Part shown: positions 45,077 through 56,835 of the stretch, one piece after another | Layout of the letters: each line of letters begins with the position of its first letter | How positions within the stretch are numbered: the first letter of the stretch is position 1 | Assembly (NCBI GenBank): GCA_000176735.1 | Contig: ADBE01000112.1 | Coordinates: 62,001 to 126,000, forward strand | From: Neisseria polysaccharea ATCC 43768 | Lineage (GTDB): Bacteria > Pseudomonadota > Gammaproteobacteria > Burkholderiales > Neisseriaceae | Length of the DNA: 64,000 bases | Direction: 5' to 3' | Position numbers and translations under genes: made by a program | The notes under the pieces: model-generated | What the model was told of the DNA's origin: nothing | What the model saw: only the letters and a program-made list of their open reading frames with translations | Databases searched by the model: none

Positions 45077-46579
45077 TCAGCCTTCCATTTGTTTTGCCTG
45101 AACGGCAGTCAGGGCAATGGTGAACACGATGTCTTCCACCAGCGCGCCGCGCGACAGGTCGTTGACCGGTTTGCGCAGGCCTTGCAGCAGCGGGCCGACG
45201 CTTAAGACGTTGGCGTTGCGTTGGACGGCTTTATAGGTGCAGTTGCCGGTGTTCAGGTCTGGGAAGACCAAAACGGTTGCCTGTCCTGCGACCGGGCTGC
45301 CCGGGGCTTTCGATTTGCCCACGCCCGGCACGGTTGCCGCATCATATTGCAGCGGGCCGTCGATAGCGAGGTCGGGGCGTTTTTCTTGGGCAAGTTTGGT
45401 TGCTTCGATAACGGTATCGACATCGGGACCGCTGCCGGAGTTGACCGTAGAGTAGGAAATCATGGCCACTTTCGGGTCGATGCCGAAGGCTTTTGCGGAA
45501 TCGGCAGACTGGATGGCGATGTCGGCAAGCTGTTGCGCAGTCGGGTTCGGATTAACCGCGCAGTCGCCGAACACCAGAACCTGATTCGGCAGCAGCATAA
45601 AGAATACGCTGGATACGAGGCTTGCACCCGGTGCGGTTTTAATCAGTTGCAAAGCGGGGCGGATGGTGTTGGCGGTGGTGTGAACCGCGCCGGATACCAA
45701 GCCGTCCACATCGTTTTGCGCCATCATCATCGTACCGAGTACCACGGTGTCTTGCAGTTGTTTGCGCGCGTCTTCGGGTGTCAGGCCTTTGGATTTGCGC
45801 AGTTCGCACATCGGCTCGACGTATTGTTCGACCAATGAGGCGGGATCGACGATTTCCAAAGAGTCCGGCAGGTTGATGCCGCGTTCTTTGGCAACGGCTT
45901 CAACTTCTTCGCGTTTGGCAAGCAGGACGCAGCGGGCAATGCCTTTTTCGTGACAGATGGCGGCGGCTTGGACGGTACGCGGCTCGGCACCTTCCGGCAG
46001 GACGATGCGTTTGTCGGCTTTGCGTGCGAAGTCAATCAGGTTGTAGCGGAATTGGGCGGGCGAAAGGCGTTTGGTTTGTCGGTTTGCCAATACGGATACG
46101 TCTTTCAGCGCGCTGCTTGAGCCGAAGAACGTCAAACCGGTTTTTTCGGCAGCCGCTTCGGCAACGGAGGCTGCCGCGCCGTCGACAATAAAACCTTCCA
46201 ATACGCCCGGCGCAGTGGCAAAGAACTGTTTGGCAAGGTTCAGCCGGTGTGCCAGTTCGTCTGCATCGGCGTTGTCGGAACGGACGGCAAATACGGCGGC
46301 GGCATCCAAAGAGAGCGCCAGTTCGACGTTTTTGCCTGCAAGGTAGATTTTGTCGGCATCGGGTGCGATGCCTTCGATAATGAGGTTGTCGGCATCGAGT
46401 GCGGCAACTTTACCGACCGTCGCGTCAAACCAGTCGTCGCTTTTGCCTTGCGCCAACAGGGCTTCTGCTTGTGCGTCAAAGGCTTGGAAAATTTGTGCGT
46501 TCAAGGCTTTTGCAAATGATCGGGCGGCGGCGGATGTGTCAAGTCCGGCAGATACGGGTACGATGAGTACTTTTGCCAT
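45077..46579 (-). CDS. pta: Phosphate acetyltransferase
   Basis: A 500-residue enzyme converting acetyl-CoA and acetyl phosphate. The N-terminal P-loop-like/DRTGG region (residues 1 to about 180) is followed by the catalytic PTA_PTB domain with [41 protein letters not shown] and [12 protein letters not shown]. The start codon opens [15 protein letters not shown]. It is a single gene between hisH and fbpC. Confidence 0.95.
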   Translation of the reverse strand: MAKVLIVPVSAGLDTSAAARSFAKALNAQIFQAFDAQAEALLAQGKSDDWFDATVGKVAALDADNLIIEGIAPDADKIYLAGKNVELALSLDAAAVFAVRSDNADADELAHRLNLAKQFFATAPGVLEGFIVDGAAASVAEAAAEKTGLTFFGSSSALKDVSVLANRQTKRLSPAQFRYNLIDFARKADKRIVLPEGAEPRTVQAAAICHEKGIARCVLLAKREEVEAVAKERGINLPDSLEIVDPASLVEQYVEPMCELRKSKGLTPEDARKQLQDTVVLGTMMMAQNDVDGLVSGAVHTTANTIRPALQLIKTAPGASLVSSVFFMLLPNQVLVFGDCAVNPNPTAQQLADIAIQSADSAKAFGIDPKVAMISYSTVNSGSGPDVDTVIEATKLAQEKRPDLAIDGPLQYDAATVPGVGKSKAPGSPVAGQATVLVFPDLNTGNCTYKAVQRNANVLSVGPLLQGLRKPVNDLSRGALVEDIVFTIALTAVQAKQMEG

Positions 46580-46793
46580 GATATATCCTTTCGTATGCTG
46601 CGGTGTGCGGCATGTATGTTGGAAGTGTTGTGATTTGAGGGGAAATGTCGGGATAGGCTATTTCCCGTCCGGTTTGCGGAAACAGGTATTTTCTGTTTTT
46701 GGGCGGCAGTCGGTCTTACGCTGCCGCGTGTTTCTATATTAACAAATAAATTATGTTTTCAACAAGATGAATATCGCCAGACATTGGCACGCC

Positions 46794-46806
46794 TTTCAGA
46801 CGGCAT
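46794..46806. other. Single DUS between fbpC and pta
   Basis: An unpaired TTCAGACGGCAT 14 bp beyond the fbpC stop. Confidence 0.9.
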
Positions 46807-46819
46807 GGTGTTTCCAAAC

Positions 46820-47905
<1,086 letters not shown>

Positions 47906-49423
47906 TTATTTGAAGGCGTATTTTTTCAGTAGGAATACGGGCAGGCCTGAAAACAGTACCAGCATAAGGGCATACGGGGTGGCGGCGGCATATTGTGCGT
48001 CTGACGTGTATTCCCAAACGGCGGTGGAGAGCGTGTGGACATCATCTGCGGTCAGCAGCAGGGTGGCGGTCAGCTCTTTCATCAGGTTGAGGAAGACGAG
48101 TGCGAATGCGGCGGTAATGCCGGGCAGGATGGACGGCAGCACCAACGTCCTGAAAATAAAGAAGTGTCCGCGCCCCAATGTTGCGCCGACCTGTTCCATG
48201 CCTTTGGGGAATTGTTCCAAGGAAGTCCTCAGGGTGGTTTGCGCCATCGGCAGGTAAAGCATGAAATAGGCAAGGACGACGACGATAAAGGTTTGGTAAA
48301 CGGATGGTGCATAGTTGATGCTGAAATAAATCAGCGACAAGGCGATCACCAGGCCGGGTACGGCGTGCAGCAGGAAGGGCAGCCTGTCTATCCATACGGT
48401 CAGCAGGTTGCGGTAGCGTATGGATGCCCAAACGAGCGGCAGTGCACACAATATGGTCAATAATGCGCCGGCGGCGGATACGCCCATCGATCGGGCAAAT
48501 GCATCGAATACGGATACGAGTTCAAATGTGCCGGACGAGCCGACCATCATCCAGCGGATAAGGATGCCGAATGGGATGACGATGCTTAAAACCAGCAGCG
48601 AGCCAAGAAAAAATACTGTGCAGATTTGCGCGGGCAGCTTCATCGTTTTGACCGGGTAGGGGCGGGCAACGCCTTTGCCGCTGTGATAGAGCTTGGTTTT
48701 TCCACGGAAAATGCTTTCTCCAAATACGACGATGCCGCACACTGCCATTAAAACGGCGGACAGCAGCGCGGCGGTGTTATTGTCGAACGACATTTCGTAT
48801 TCTTGGAAAATGGCGGTGGTAAAGGTCGGATAGTTGAGTATCGATACTGCACCGAATTCAATCAGCATGTGCAGTGCAATCAGCAGGATGCTGCTGCCGA
48901 TGGCAGGTTTGAGTTGGGGAAGTATGGCGGAAAAGAAAGTTTGCAGGCGGCTTTTACCCAAGGAAAGGCTGACTTCTTCAAACGACAGGCTGATGCGTTT
49001 GAGGGCTGCCTCGACCGGTAGGTAGGCGAGGGGAAAAGACGACAGGCTCATAATCATAACGGTTCCCCAAAATCCCTCCACGCGGAAAGTCAGGCTGATC
49101 CATGTAAAGCAGCTGACAAATGCAGGTATGCATAAGGGCAGAGTAATTGCCGTCTGAAAAAAGGTTTTGCCGAAAAAGCGGTAACGTTGGAACAGGACGG
49201 CGCAGGTAATGCCCAAAACGATAGAAATCAGGGTAACGCCGAACATCAGCATCAGGGTGTTTCCCAGCAAATCAAACATGCGTGGGCGGAACAGCAGTTC
49301 GTAGGCGCGTGTTGCACCAACCTGCCACGAACGCATGGCGACATAAAGGAAAGGAAGGGTCAGCGGCAAGGCGATAAGCAGGATGAGGGCGGTCAGCCAT
49401 GAGGGTATTTTGTTGCGGGACAT
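47906..49423 (-). CDS. fbpB: Ferric iron ABC transporter permease
   Basis: A 505-residue fused double permease. Two halves each carry six helices and an EAA loop: EAALKRISLSFEEVSLSLGKS, and in the second half RTSLEQFPKGMEQVGATLGR. It moves the iron released by FbpA across the inner membrane. Confidence 0.95.
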   Translation of the reverse strand: MSRNKIPSWLTALILLIALPLTLPFLYVAMRSWQVGATRAYELLFRPRMFDLLGNTLMLMFGVTLISIVLGITCAVLFQRYRFFGKTFFQTAITLPLCIPAFVSCFTWISLTFRVEGFWGTVMIMSLSSFPLAYLPVEAALKRISLSFEEVSLSLGKSRLQTFFSAILPQLKPAIGSSILLIALHMLIEFGAVSILNYPTFTTAIFQEYEMSFDNNTAALLSAVLMAVCGIVVFGESIFRGKTKLYHSGKGVARPYPVKTMKLPAQICTVFFLGSLLVLSIVIPFGILIRWMMVGSSGTFELVSVFDAFARSMGVSAAGALLTILCALPLVWASIRYRNLLTVWIDRLPFLLHAVPGLVIALSLIYFSINYAPSVYQTFIVVVLAYFMLYLPMAQTTLRTSLEQFPKGMEQVGATLGRGHFFIFRTLVLPSILPGITAAFALVFLNLMKELTATLLLTADDVHTLSTAVWEYTSDAQYAAATPYALMLVLFSGLPVFLLKKYAFK

Positions 49424-49441
49424 AAATCGGATTCGGATAGA

Positions 49442-49474
49442 AAACGGTCGGACAGCAGGGTTGTCCGACCGTTT
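49442..49474 (-). terminator. Attenuator hairpin between fbpA and fbpB
   Basis: A perfect 13-bp stem (AAACGGTCGGACA / TGTCCGACCGTTT) with a 7-base loop and a short U-run on the minus strand. It is well placed to lower fbpBC expression relative to fbpA. Confidence 0.8.
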
Positions 49475-49487
49475 GAACGGAAAGAGT

Positions 49488-50495
<1,008 letters not shown>

Positions 50496-50558
50496 CTAAT
50501 GAATGAGGGTGTATATCTTGTTAAGACATAACGGGGTGTAGTGTATTCCTTCTTTTTT

Positions 50559-50582
50559 ATAAATGCAAATAATTATTTTTTA
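50559..50582 (-). promoter_or_regulatory. Fur box at the fbpA promoter
   Basis: On the minus strand the AT-rich ATAATTATTTGCATTTAT resembles the Fur 19-mer with hexamer-like arms and lies about 80-95 bp upstream of the fbpA ATG. The rest of the 50484-50778 gap holds no gene I can support. Confidence 0.6.
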
Positions 50583-50778
50583 AATTTGTTGTTGTCCGAT
50601 CCGGTTATGGTTTGTTCTGACTTGTATTTTTTTCGTGCATCGCGCCCGTAAGGCGGAAGCAGCGGGTAATGCGTGTCGGAACGGGCAAAAACCGGGCTGT
50701 TTCATATTGCCGTACGGGCGGCGGAATGCGGGCAAAGGCGGCATCTTGATTTGCCGGAATACTTGAGAACCCTTCCCT

Positions 50779-51249
50779 TTAAAATGCCGTCTGAACAGGG
50801 TTGCCGGAATAGTATTGCCATCCCAGCAGATACAGTTTGTCGGGGTCTTGCCAATATTGTTCATCCAGACTGTTCAGCAGTGAGGCGGTTTTGTTGTCGA
50901 GATGTTTTGTTATATCCCACATTTCTTTTAGGGTTTTACCTTCCGATTGGAGGTGGCGGATTTCTTTGTCCAATGCGTCTGCCGCCAGATGGATCAGCAT
51001 TGCGCTGTGTACCGCGCCGATTTTTTTCAGAACGGAACAAGTCTTTTCGGCGGCGGGAAAACCCCAGTTGCAGACAAATTGCAGTATGCCGCCGTTGCCG
51101 ATATCGGCTTCCGCCCGCCAAATCAAAACCAGCTCCTGTTCCCGTCCGTCCATGCTTTCAAGTTTGCCGTCATGCTGTTTAAAAAGTTTGTCCACCGCCT
51201 GCCACATCATCTGTTCGAAGCGGTCGGCTTGGGTATCCGTATCGGTCAT
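50779..51249 (-). CDS. DUF4375 family protein, DMP19-like
   Basis: A 156-residue acidic protein with the DUF4375 core ADIGNGGILQFVCNWG followed by AEKTCSVLKKIGA. The family includes the meningococcal DNA-mimic DMP19, which blocks a repressor; whether this is that gene or a paralogue I cannot tell. The C-terminus VQTAF is encoded by a DUS. No operon partner is evident; argH lies 57 bp beyond, downstream of a terminator. Confidence 0.65.
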   Translation of the reverse strand: MTDTDTQADRFEQMMWQAVDKLFKQHDGKLESMDGREQELVLIWRAEADIGNGGILQFVCNWGFPAAEKTCSVLKKIGAVHSAMLIHLAADALDKEIRHLQSEGKTLKEMWDITKHLDNKTASLLNSLDEQYWQDPDKLYLLGWQYYSGNPVQTAF

Positions 51250-51269
51250 CGTGTTCTTGCCTTTTAAAA

Positions 51270-51299
51270 ATGCCGTCTGAACATTTCTTCAGACGGCAT
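51270..51299 (-). terminator. Paired-DUS terminator after argH
   Basis: Inverted AT-DUS with a 6-base loop, between the DUF4375 start and the argH stop. Confidence 0.85.
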
Positions 51300-51305
51300 C
51301 GGGGG

Positions 51306-52682
51306 TTAAGCCAACACTTCACGCCAGCGTTTGACTTGGCGGCGCACTTGTTCCGGCGCGGTACCGCCCAAGTGGTTGCGGGCGTTTAAGCTGCCTTCGG
51401 GTGTCAGCACGCTGTAAACGTCGTCGGCAATCAAATCGCTGAAACCTTGTAAGACTTCGAGCGGCAGTTCGCTCAAATCGACGCCCGCTTGGTCGGCGTG
51501 GCGCACGGCTTGGGCGACGACTTCGTGGGCATCGCGGAAGGGCATACCTTTTTTGACCAGATAATCCGCCAAGTCGGTGGCGGTGGCAAAACCCTGCATT
51601 ACGGCGGCGCGCATATTGTCGGGTTTGACGGTTACGCCGCGCATCATATCGGCGTAAATCCGCAACGTGTCGATAAGCGTGTCGGCGGTGTCAAACAGCG
51701 GTTCTTTGTCTTCCTGATTGTCTTTGTTGTACGCCAAGGGCTGCGATTTCATCAGAGTAATCAGGCCGATAAGGTGTCCGATGACGCGGCCGGATTTGCC
51801 GCGCACGAGTTCGGGTACGTCGGGATTTTTCTTCTGCGGCATAATGGACGAGCCCGTACAGAAGCGGTCGGCGATGTCGATAAAGCCGAAACGCGGACTC
51901 ATCCACAAAATCAATTCTTCGGACAGGCGGCTCAAGTGAACCATAACCAGCGAGGCGGCAGCTGTGAACTCAATGGCGAAATCGCGGTCGGATACGGCAT
52001 CGAGCGAGTTCTGGCAAATTTGTTCAAAGCCCAATAGCTCGGCGGTGATTTCGCGCCGAATCGGGTAGGTCGTCCCGGCAAGGGCGGCTGCGCCGAGCGG
52101 CATACGGTTGACGCGGCGGCGGCAGTCCGCCATCCGTTCGTTATCGCGTCCGAGCATTTCGACGTAGGCGAGCATATGGTGTCCGAAGCTGACGGGCTGG
52201 GCGACTTGCAGGTGGGTAAAGCCGGGCATAACGGTTTCGGCGTTTTGTTCCGCCAAATCCAGCAATGCCGTCTGAAGGTTTTGAATCAGGCTTCGGATGA
52301 CGGTAATTTGGTCGCGCAGCCACAGGCGGATGTCGGTGGCGACTTGGTCGTTGCGGCTGCGGCCGGTGTGCAGGCGTTTGCCCGCGTCGCCGATTTTGTC
52401 GGTCAGGCGGCGTTCGATGTTCATATGGACATCTTCCAAATCGGACGACCATTCGATTTTGCCACTGCGGATTTCTTCGAGGATTTCCGCCATACCCCGG
52501 CGGATATCCGCCAAATCGCCTTCGTCCAACACGCCGGTTTCTTTCAACATTTGCGCGTGTGCCAGCGAGCCTTGGATGTCCCATTCGGCAAGCCGTCGGT
52601 CGAAACCGATGGAGGCAGTGTATTGTTTGACGAGTTCGGAAACGGGTTCGTTGAAACGTCCCGACCAGGTTTTGTCGTGCAT
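51306..52682 (-). CDS. argH: Argininosuccinate lyase
   Basis: A 458-residue tetrameric lyase giving arginine and fumarate, the last step of arginine synthesis. It has [36 protein letters not shown] and the fumarase signature [12 protein letters not shown] with the catalytic Ser. It lies 18 bp after galU. Confidence 0.97.
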   Translation of the reverse strand: MHDKTWSGRFNEPVSELVKQYTASIGFDRRLAEWDIQGSLAHAQMLKETGVLDEGDLADIRRGMAEILEEIRSGKIEWSSDLEDVHMNIERRLTDKIGDAGKRLHTGRSRNDQVATDIRLWLRDQITVIRSLIQNLQTALLDLAEQNAETVMPGFTHLQVAQPVSFGHHMLAYVEMLGRDNERMADCRRRVNRMPLGAAALAGTTYPIRREITAELLGFEQICQNSLDAVSDRDFAIEFTAAASLVMVHLSRLSEELILWMSPRFGFIDIADRFCTGSSIMPQKKNPDVPELVRGKSGRVIGHLIGLITLMKSQPLAYNKDNQEDKEPLFDTADTLIDTLRIYADMMRGVTVKPDNMRAAVMQGFATATDLADYLVKKGMPFRDAHEVVAQAVRHADQAGVDLSELPLEVLQGFSDLIADDVYSVLTPEGSLNARNHLGGTAPEQVRRQVKRWREVLA

Positions 52683-52700
52683 AAGGATTCCTTGATGGGG

Positions 52701-53573
52701 TTATTCGGTGCGGTATTTTTCCAAAAGGCGGCGGAAGGGTTCGCCGGTTTCGGGGTGTTTTAAACCGTAGGCGACGGTGGCTTCGAGGTAGCCCAGTTTG
52801 CTGCCGCACGTCGTACCGCGTGTGCCTTCAAAGGGGTGCGCCAGGACAAATTCGTGATCGAGCAGCTTGGCGATGCCGTCTGTAAGCTGGATTTCGTTGC
52901 CCGCGCCGCGCGGAAGATTGGTTAAGAGGTCGAAAATGCGCGGCGTGAGAATGTAGCGTCCGACGACGGCAAGGTTGGAGGGCGCGTCTTCGGGCTTGGG
53001 TTTTTCGACAATGCCGGTAATGCGTTGGAACTGTTTGAGCTGTTCGGTTTCGACGATGCCGTATGAGCCGGTTTGCGACGGTTCGACGGTTTCTACGCCC
53101 AAAATGCTGTTGCCGCTGCGTTCGTACACTTCGACCATTTGTTTGAGCGCGCCTTTTGGAGCATCAATTAAATCGTCAGCCAGAATCACGGCAAAGGGTT
53201 CGTCGCCGATGGCGGCGCGGGCGCACAAGACGGCGTGTCCCAAGCCCAGTGCTTCGGCCTGGCGGATGTAGAGGCAGGTAATGTTCGGCGGCAGGATGTT
53301 GCGGACGTGTTCCAACAATTTGTCTTTATGGCGCATTTCCAACTCGGTTTCGAGTTCGTATGCCTTGTCGAAATGGTCTTCGATGCTGCGTTTGTTGCGT
53401 CCGGTTACAAACACCATTTCCGTGCAGCCGGCTTCCACGGCTTCTTCTACGGCGTATTGGATCAGCGGCTTGTCGACGATGGGCAGCATTTCTTTCGGGC
53501 TGGCCTTGGTGGCGGGCAGGAAGCGGGTTCCCATCCCTGCGACGGGGAAGACGGCTTTTTTTATCGGTTTCAT
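52701..53573 (-). CDS. galU: UTP-glucose-1-phosphate uridylyltransferase
   Basis: A 290-residue nucleotidyltransferase making UDP-glucose for LOS and pilin glycans. It has [21 protein letters not shown] (GxGTRxxPxTK) and [10 protein letters not shown]. It starts 27 bp after rdgB and probably shares a transcript with argH. Confidence 0.96.
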   Translation of the reverse strand: MKPIKKAVFPVAGMGTRFLPATKASPKEMLPIVDKPLIQYAVEEAVEAGCTEMVFVTGRNKRSIEDHFDKAYELETELEMRHKDKLLEHVRNILPPNITCLYIRQAEALGLGHAVLCARAAIGDEPFAVILADDLIDAPKGALKQMVEVYERSGNSILGVETVEPSQTGSYGIVETEQLKQFQRITGIVEKPKPEDAPSNLAVVGRYILTPRIFDLLTNLPRGAGNEIQLTDGIAKLLDHEFVLAHPFEGTRGTTCGSKLGYLEATVAYGLKHPETGEPFRRLLEKYRTE

Positions 53574-53600
53574 TCTTTTTCCTTTGTATTGTTTTGATGT

Positions 53601-54200
53601 TTAAAGGGCGAGTTTGCGGATTAAATCGGCGAGTGCCTGCGCGCGGTGGCTTTCGCGGTTTTTGACCTCCGAATCCAATTCGGCGGCAGTTTTGCCGTGT
53701 TCGGGCAGATAAAAATACGGGTCGTAACCGAAACCGTTTTGCCCGAGCGGCGTGTCGTTCCATTGTCCGTGCCATACGCCTTCGGCGATAATCGGGCGCG
53801 GGTCGTCTTGATGGCGGACAAAAACCAATACGCAGACATAAGAACAACTTTTGTCGGCTTTGCCGGCAAGTTCGGCGGCAAGTTTCAGGTTGTTGGCGGT
53901 ATCGGATTTGGGATTGCTGCCGGCGTAACGTGCGGAATGTATGCCCGGCGCGCCGTTTAGGGCGGCGGCACAGATGCCGCTGTCGTCGGCGAGTGCGGGC
54001 AGCCCGCTGTATTTGGCGGCGTGCCGGGCTTTTGCCAGCGCGTTTTCGACAAAGGTGGAATAGGGTTCCGGACATTCGGGTATGACGAATTCGGATTGCG
54101 GCAATACGGTGATGCCGTAAGGCTTGAATAAGTTGCCGAATTCTTTGAGCTTGCCGGCATTGCCGCTTGCCAAAACGATTTTTTCCGGTTTTTCAGACAT
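53601..54200 (-). CDS. rdgB: dITP/XTP pyrophosphatase (RdgB/HAM1)
   Basis: A 199-residue enzyme that removes deaminated purine triphosphates. It has IVLASGNAGKLKEF, the LADDSGICAAALNGAPGIHSARYAG core and GFGYDPYFYLPEHGKT. It overlaps the small membrane-protein gene upstream by 8 bp. Confidence 0.95.
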   Translation of the reverse strand: MSEKPEKIVLASGNAGKLKEFGNLFKPYGITVLPQSEFVIPECPEPYSTFVENALAKARHAAKYSGLPALADDSGICAAALNGAPGIHSARYAGSNPKSDTANNLKLAAELAGKADKSCSYVCVLVFVRHQDDPRPIIAEGVWHGQWNDTPLGQNGFGYDPYFYLPEHGKTAAELDSEVKNRESHRAQALADLIRKLAL

Positions 54201-54426
54201 AGCGGTTTTCCTTTGTGGCGGATTGGGCGGCGTGTAGGGATTTGTGCCGCAGGTAGAGGGCGAGTGCGCCGATTTGCCCGAACAGCGCGCCGAATGCGAA
54301 AAGGAAGGACGCGACGGCGAAGGCTTTGCTGCCGGTGGTCAGCAGATAAGCACCCAAGAGGACGAGCAGCATAAATGCCAGTGTGAACAGGGCAACAGAC
54401 AACAGATAGATTTTTCGGCGGTTCAT
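54193..54426 (-). CDS. Small two-helix membrane protein of unknown function
   Basis: A 77-residue protein with two long hydrophobic helices (about 7-30 and 36-58) and a basic C-terminus. No family is recognised. Its end overlaps the rdgB start by 8 bp, suggesting one transcript. Confidence 0.65.
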   Translation of the reverse strand: MNRRKIYLLSVALFTLAFMLLVLLGAYLLTTGSKAFAVASFLFAFGALFGQIGALALYLRHKSLHAAQSATKENRYV

Positions 54427-54495
54427 GGCGTTCGGTCGGAAACGGTATGTTCGGATTATAGCCGATTAGGACGGCATTCCCTAGAGGCTGGAAAA

Positions 54496-54525
54496 ATGCC
54501 GTCTGAAGAGGCCTTCAGACGGCAT
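54496..54525 (-). terminator. Paired-DUS terminator after ppa
   Basis: Inverted AT-DUS about 14 bp beyond the ppa stop. Confidence 0.85.
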
Positions 54526-54538
54526 GGGAAGGCGGATG

Positions 54539-55072
54539 TTATGCCTGTTTGTTCCAGCGTTCGATGGATTCTTTGATGACTTTTTTTGCTTCTTCCACAT
54601 CGCCCCAGGATTCGACTTTGGTCGTACCCGCTTTTTTCAGGTCTTTGTAGTGGTTGAAGTGGAACTCGATTTGTTTGATGAGCTGTTGCGGCAAATCGGA
54701 CAAAGTTTTGTAGGCGTTGCCGTTGTTGCGGTCGTCGGCAGGGACGCAGACGATTTTGTCGTCTACTTCGCCGTCGTCAACGAATTTCATCACGCCGATA
54801 ACGCGCGCTTCCAAGAATACGCCGGTTGCCAAAGGTTGTTCGGTAACGAGCAGCACGTCCAATTCGTCGCCGTCTTCGTCTAATGTTTGGGGAATAAAGC
54901 CGTAGTTGGTCGGTTTGGCGAAGATGGCGGGTTCGACGCGGTCGAGTTGGAATGCGGCGAGTTTGCGGTTCCACTCGATTTTGTGGTTGCTGCCGGCGGG
55001 GATTTCGTTGACAACGTTGATGATGCCGCCATCCACGTCGCCCGGGGTCAGAATTTGGTTGAAGTCTGCCAT
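54539..55072 (-). CDS. ppa: Inorganic pyrophosphatase
   Basis: A 177-residue family I pyrophosphatase. It has NEIPAGSNHKIEWN, the YGFIPQTLDEDGDELDVLL signature with the metal-binding aspartates, and VVPADDRNN-type CVPADDRNNG. It is a single gene. Confidence 0.97.
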   Translation of the reverse strand: MADFNQILTPGDVDGGIINVVNEIPAGSNHKIEWNRKLAAFQLDRVEPAIFAKPTNYGFIPQTLDEDGDELDVLLVTEQPLATGVFLEARVIGVMKFVDDGEVDDKIVCVPADDRNNGNAYKTLSDLPQQLIKQIEFHFNHYKDLKKAGTTKVESWGDVEEAKKVIKESIERWNKQA

Positions 55073-55143
55073 TTGGTTTCCTTTGTTTCTGAGGATTTGA
55101 ACGGCAGGAGTATAGCAAACAAAAAGTTTGATGGAAACGCCGC

Positions 55144-55183
55144 CATGCCGTCTGAAAAGGGTTCCGGATATTTTCAGACGGCA
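55144..55183 (-). terminator. Paired-DUS terminator after nudB
   Basis: Inverted AT-DUS followed by a T-run on plus; the stem ends 5 bp beyond the nudB stop. Confidence 0.8.
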
Positions 55184-55187
55184 TTTT

Positions 55188-55640
55188 TCAAAGCCTGCCC
55201 AAGCGTCTGCCTAATTCCAAAATCGCGCGCCTGTTGGACGGGGAAAATACTTTTCCCGCCGCTTCTTCCATATCGAACCAACCGTAGGAGACGTGTTCTT
55301 CGGGTTGCAGGGCGATGGGCGTATCACGCGGGATTTCGGCAGAGAAGAGGTGTTCGCGGTTTTCAAACACGCCTTTTGGATAGCGGTGCCGCCAGTGGTG
55401 GTAGATTTCGTAAACCGTGCTGTCGTGCCAGTCTTGAAGCTGTCCTTCCGCCAGCAGTATGCCGGTTTCTTCCCAAACTTCGCGCCTTGCCGTTTGGGCA
55501 ACGGTTTCCCCGGTTTCGAGGCTGCCGGTTACCGACTGCCAAAATCCTTTCGGATGCGTGCGTTCGATGAGGAGGATACTGCCGTCCCCGTCATGGAGTA
55601 CGACCAGTGCGGAGACGGGATATTTGAGCGGTTTTGCCAT
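55188..55640 (-). CDS. nudB: Dihydroneopterin triphosphate diphosphatase (Nudix)
   Basis: A 150-residue Nudix hydrolase with GSLETGETVAQTARREVWEETGI (the Nudix box), flanked by FWQSVTG and YEIYHHWRHRYPKGV. It matches the NudB group, which starts folate synthesis. The ATG at 55640 follows AAAGGA; the frame stays open 87 codons upstream without similarity. Confidence 0.87.
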   Translation of the reverse strand: MAKPLKYPVSALVVLHDGDGSILLIERTHPKGFWQSVTGSLETGETVAQTARREVWEETGILLAEGQLQDWHDSTVYEIYHHWRHRYPKGVFENREHLFSAEIPRDTPIALQPEEHVSYGWFDMEEAAGKVFSPSNRRAILELGRRLGRL

Positions 55641-55982
55641 CAATGTCCTTTGGCGGTTTGATTGGGGATTCGGGCTTTTTGTTGTTTCCGTCGAAGATTG
55701 GGTTATACCGTTGCTGAAACCGGTCGGTACCTTTATCGGTGCAGGTTTCCCAATATATTTACACAGTTGTATTTTCCGTATCTTTATTGTTTCGGGCGAA
55801 TCGTCAAATGCCCGACGTTGGGACGGATTATGAGAAATATCCGTCTGTTCCGTTTTGATAAGAATGAGGAAGCGATTATAGCAGCCTGCGACACCTGCCA
55901 TAAATGCCGTCTGAACATTTGTTCCGATTCCGATAAATATCCCTCTGTGTCAAAAAGATAGGGAGCGGTATCATCTTAAGGC
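55641..55982. other. Intergenic region before tRNA-Pro
   Basis: About 340 bp with one DUS (about 55905-55916). Open frames here have no recognisable domain or ribosome-binding site. I see no gene. Confidence 0.6.
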
Positions 55983-56011
55983 TTGCCAAAGGGCACGGCT
56001 AAAATTATAAT
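55983..56011 (+). promoter_or_regulatory. tRNA-Pro promoter
   Basis: TTGCCA (55983-55988) and TATAAT (56006-56011) with a 17-bp spacer, 16 bp before the mature tRNA. Confidence 0.75.
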
Positions 56012-56027
56012 TCGAGACTTATCGAGT

Positions 56028-56104
56028 CGGAGTGTGGCGCAGTCTGGTAGCGCACTTGCATGGGGTGCAAGGGGTCGAAGGTTCGAATCCTTTCACTCCG
56101 ACCA
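56028..56104 (+). tRNA. tRNA-Pro (anticodon GGG)
   Basis: A 77-nt cloverleaf: acceptor CGGAGTG/CACTCCG, anticodon stem CTTGC/GCAAG with loop ATGGGGT (anticodon GGG at 56062-56064), T arm with GTTCGAATC, and encoded CCA. It reads CCC and CCU; G36/G37 makes it a TrmD substrate. Confidence 0.97.
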
Positions 56105-56114
56105 AAAATATAAG

Positions 56115-56143
56115 GCAGCCGTTTTTGAAACGGCTGCTTTTTT
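56115..56143 (+). terminator. Intrinsic terminator of tRNA-Pro
   Basis: GCAGCCGTTT and AAACGGCTGC around a 3-base loop, then T6. Confidence 0.92.
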
Positions 56144-56320
56144 GTCTGTATAAAGAAAGGTCGTTTGAAACCGTATTTATTGTTTAAGACAACCTCTTAG
56201 CTCAAACTTTGAGAACCGCATGTGTGCGTTCCGCATACATGCTACTTGTTGAGTTTAGATTTCATATGGGCTATGGTTTGCTAGTTGCACAGGCTGTGCT
56301 TGTTAATACTTATTCACCAG

Positions 56321-56769
56321 CTATTTATACTCCACGGCATTAGGTAATAGTGGTGCTTTGCACTCGGTGCAATAATCTTTATTAAATGGAGAAATTCCTC
56401 TTGAATAAGTTAAATTATTGGCATCAATCTCAAATGATTTGCCATTAAATTTTTGAGAAGAATGGCAATATGGACATATGTCGGCAATCGGAATATAAAT
56501 AATACAAAAAAGTAATCCAACAACCCAATATATAGTAAATATAATAAAAAAAATATCTTTCTTTAAGAAATTATTGTTTGTAACAATTTCTTGGAGGGTT
56601 GCCGCACCAGATATACAGGCTACGGAAATAAAAAAATCTTAGGAATTAACATTCTTTTTTGAAATTTTTTCGCAATATACATTGCTTGTTCTTTGTCATC
56701 TAATTTTTTCATATCTCTTACTTCTTCCGTTCCAATCCGCCCGTGCCGCCCAATATCCCATTTCAACAT
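56321..56769 (-). pseudogene. AT-rich membrane protein with CxxC motifs, frameshifted
   Basis: The first frame (from ATG 56769 after AGGTGG) gives MLKWDIGRHGRIGTEEVRD and a basic helix ending at a stop at 56620. The other frame continues from there as ISVACISGAATLQEI, two hydrophobic stretches (FFIIFTIYWVVGLL) and a C-terminal part with CPYCH and CTEC pairs, a zinc-ribbon pattern, to a TAG at 56321. One extra A in the A7 run at 56630-56636 would join them into about 149 residues. No family is recognised. Its AT content is far above that of its neighbours, so it is probably acquired. Confidence 0.65.
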
Positions 56770-56803
56770 ACCACCTATTTCCACATGTACAAACTTTCTT
56801 GAA

Positions 56804-56832
56804 ATGCCGTCTGAAGAGTTTTCAGACGGCAT
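56804..56832 (-). terminator. Paired-DUS terminator after trkH
   Basis: Inverted AT-DUS with a 5-base loop and T6 on plus, immediately beyond the trkH stop. Confidence 0.85.
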
Positions 56833-56835
56833 TTT

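Noticed and set aside
55662-55961. Open frame before tRNA-Pro
   Set aside because: It has no domain or ribosome-binding site and ends in DUS-flanking sequence.
56028-56104. tRNA-Pro as an attachment site for an integrated element
   Set aside because: No repeat of the tRNA 3' end, integrase or mobilisation gene was seen in the following 700 bp.
56219-56242. Inverted repeat GCATGTGTGCG/CGCATACATGC as a terminator
   Set aside because: No U-tract follows on either strand and no gene end is close; the tRNA terminator is already at 56115-56143.
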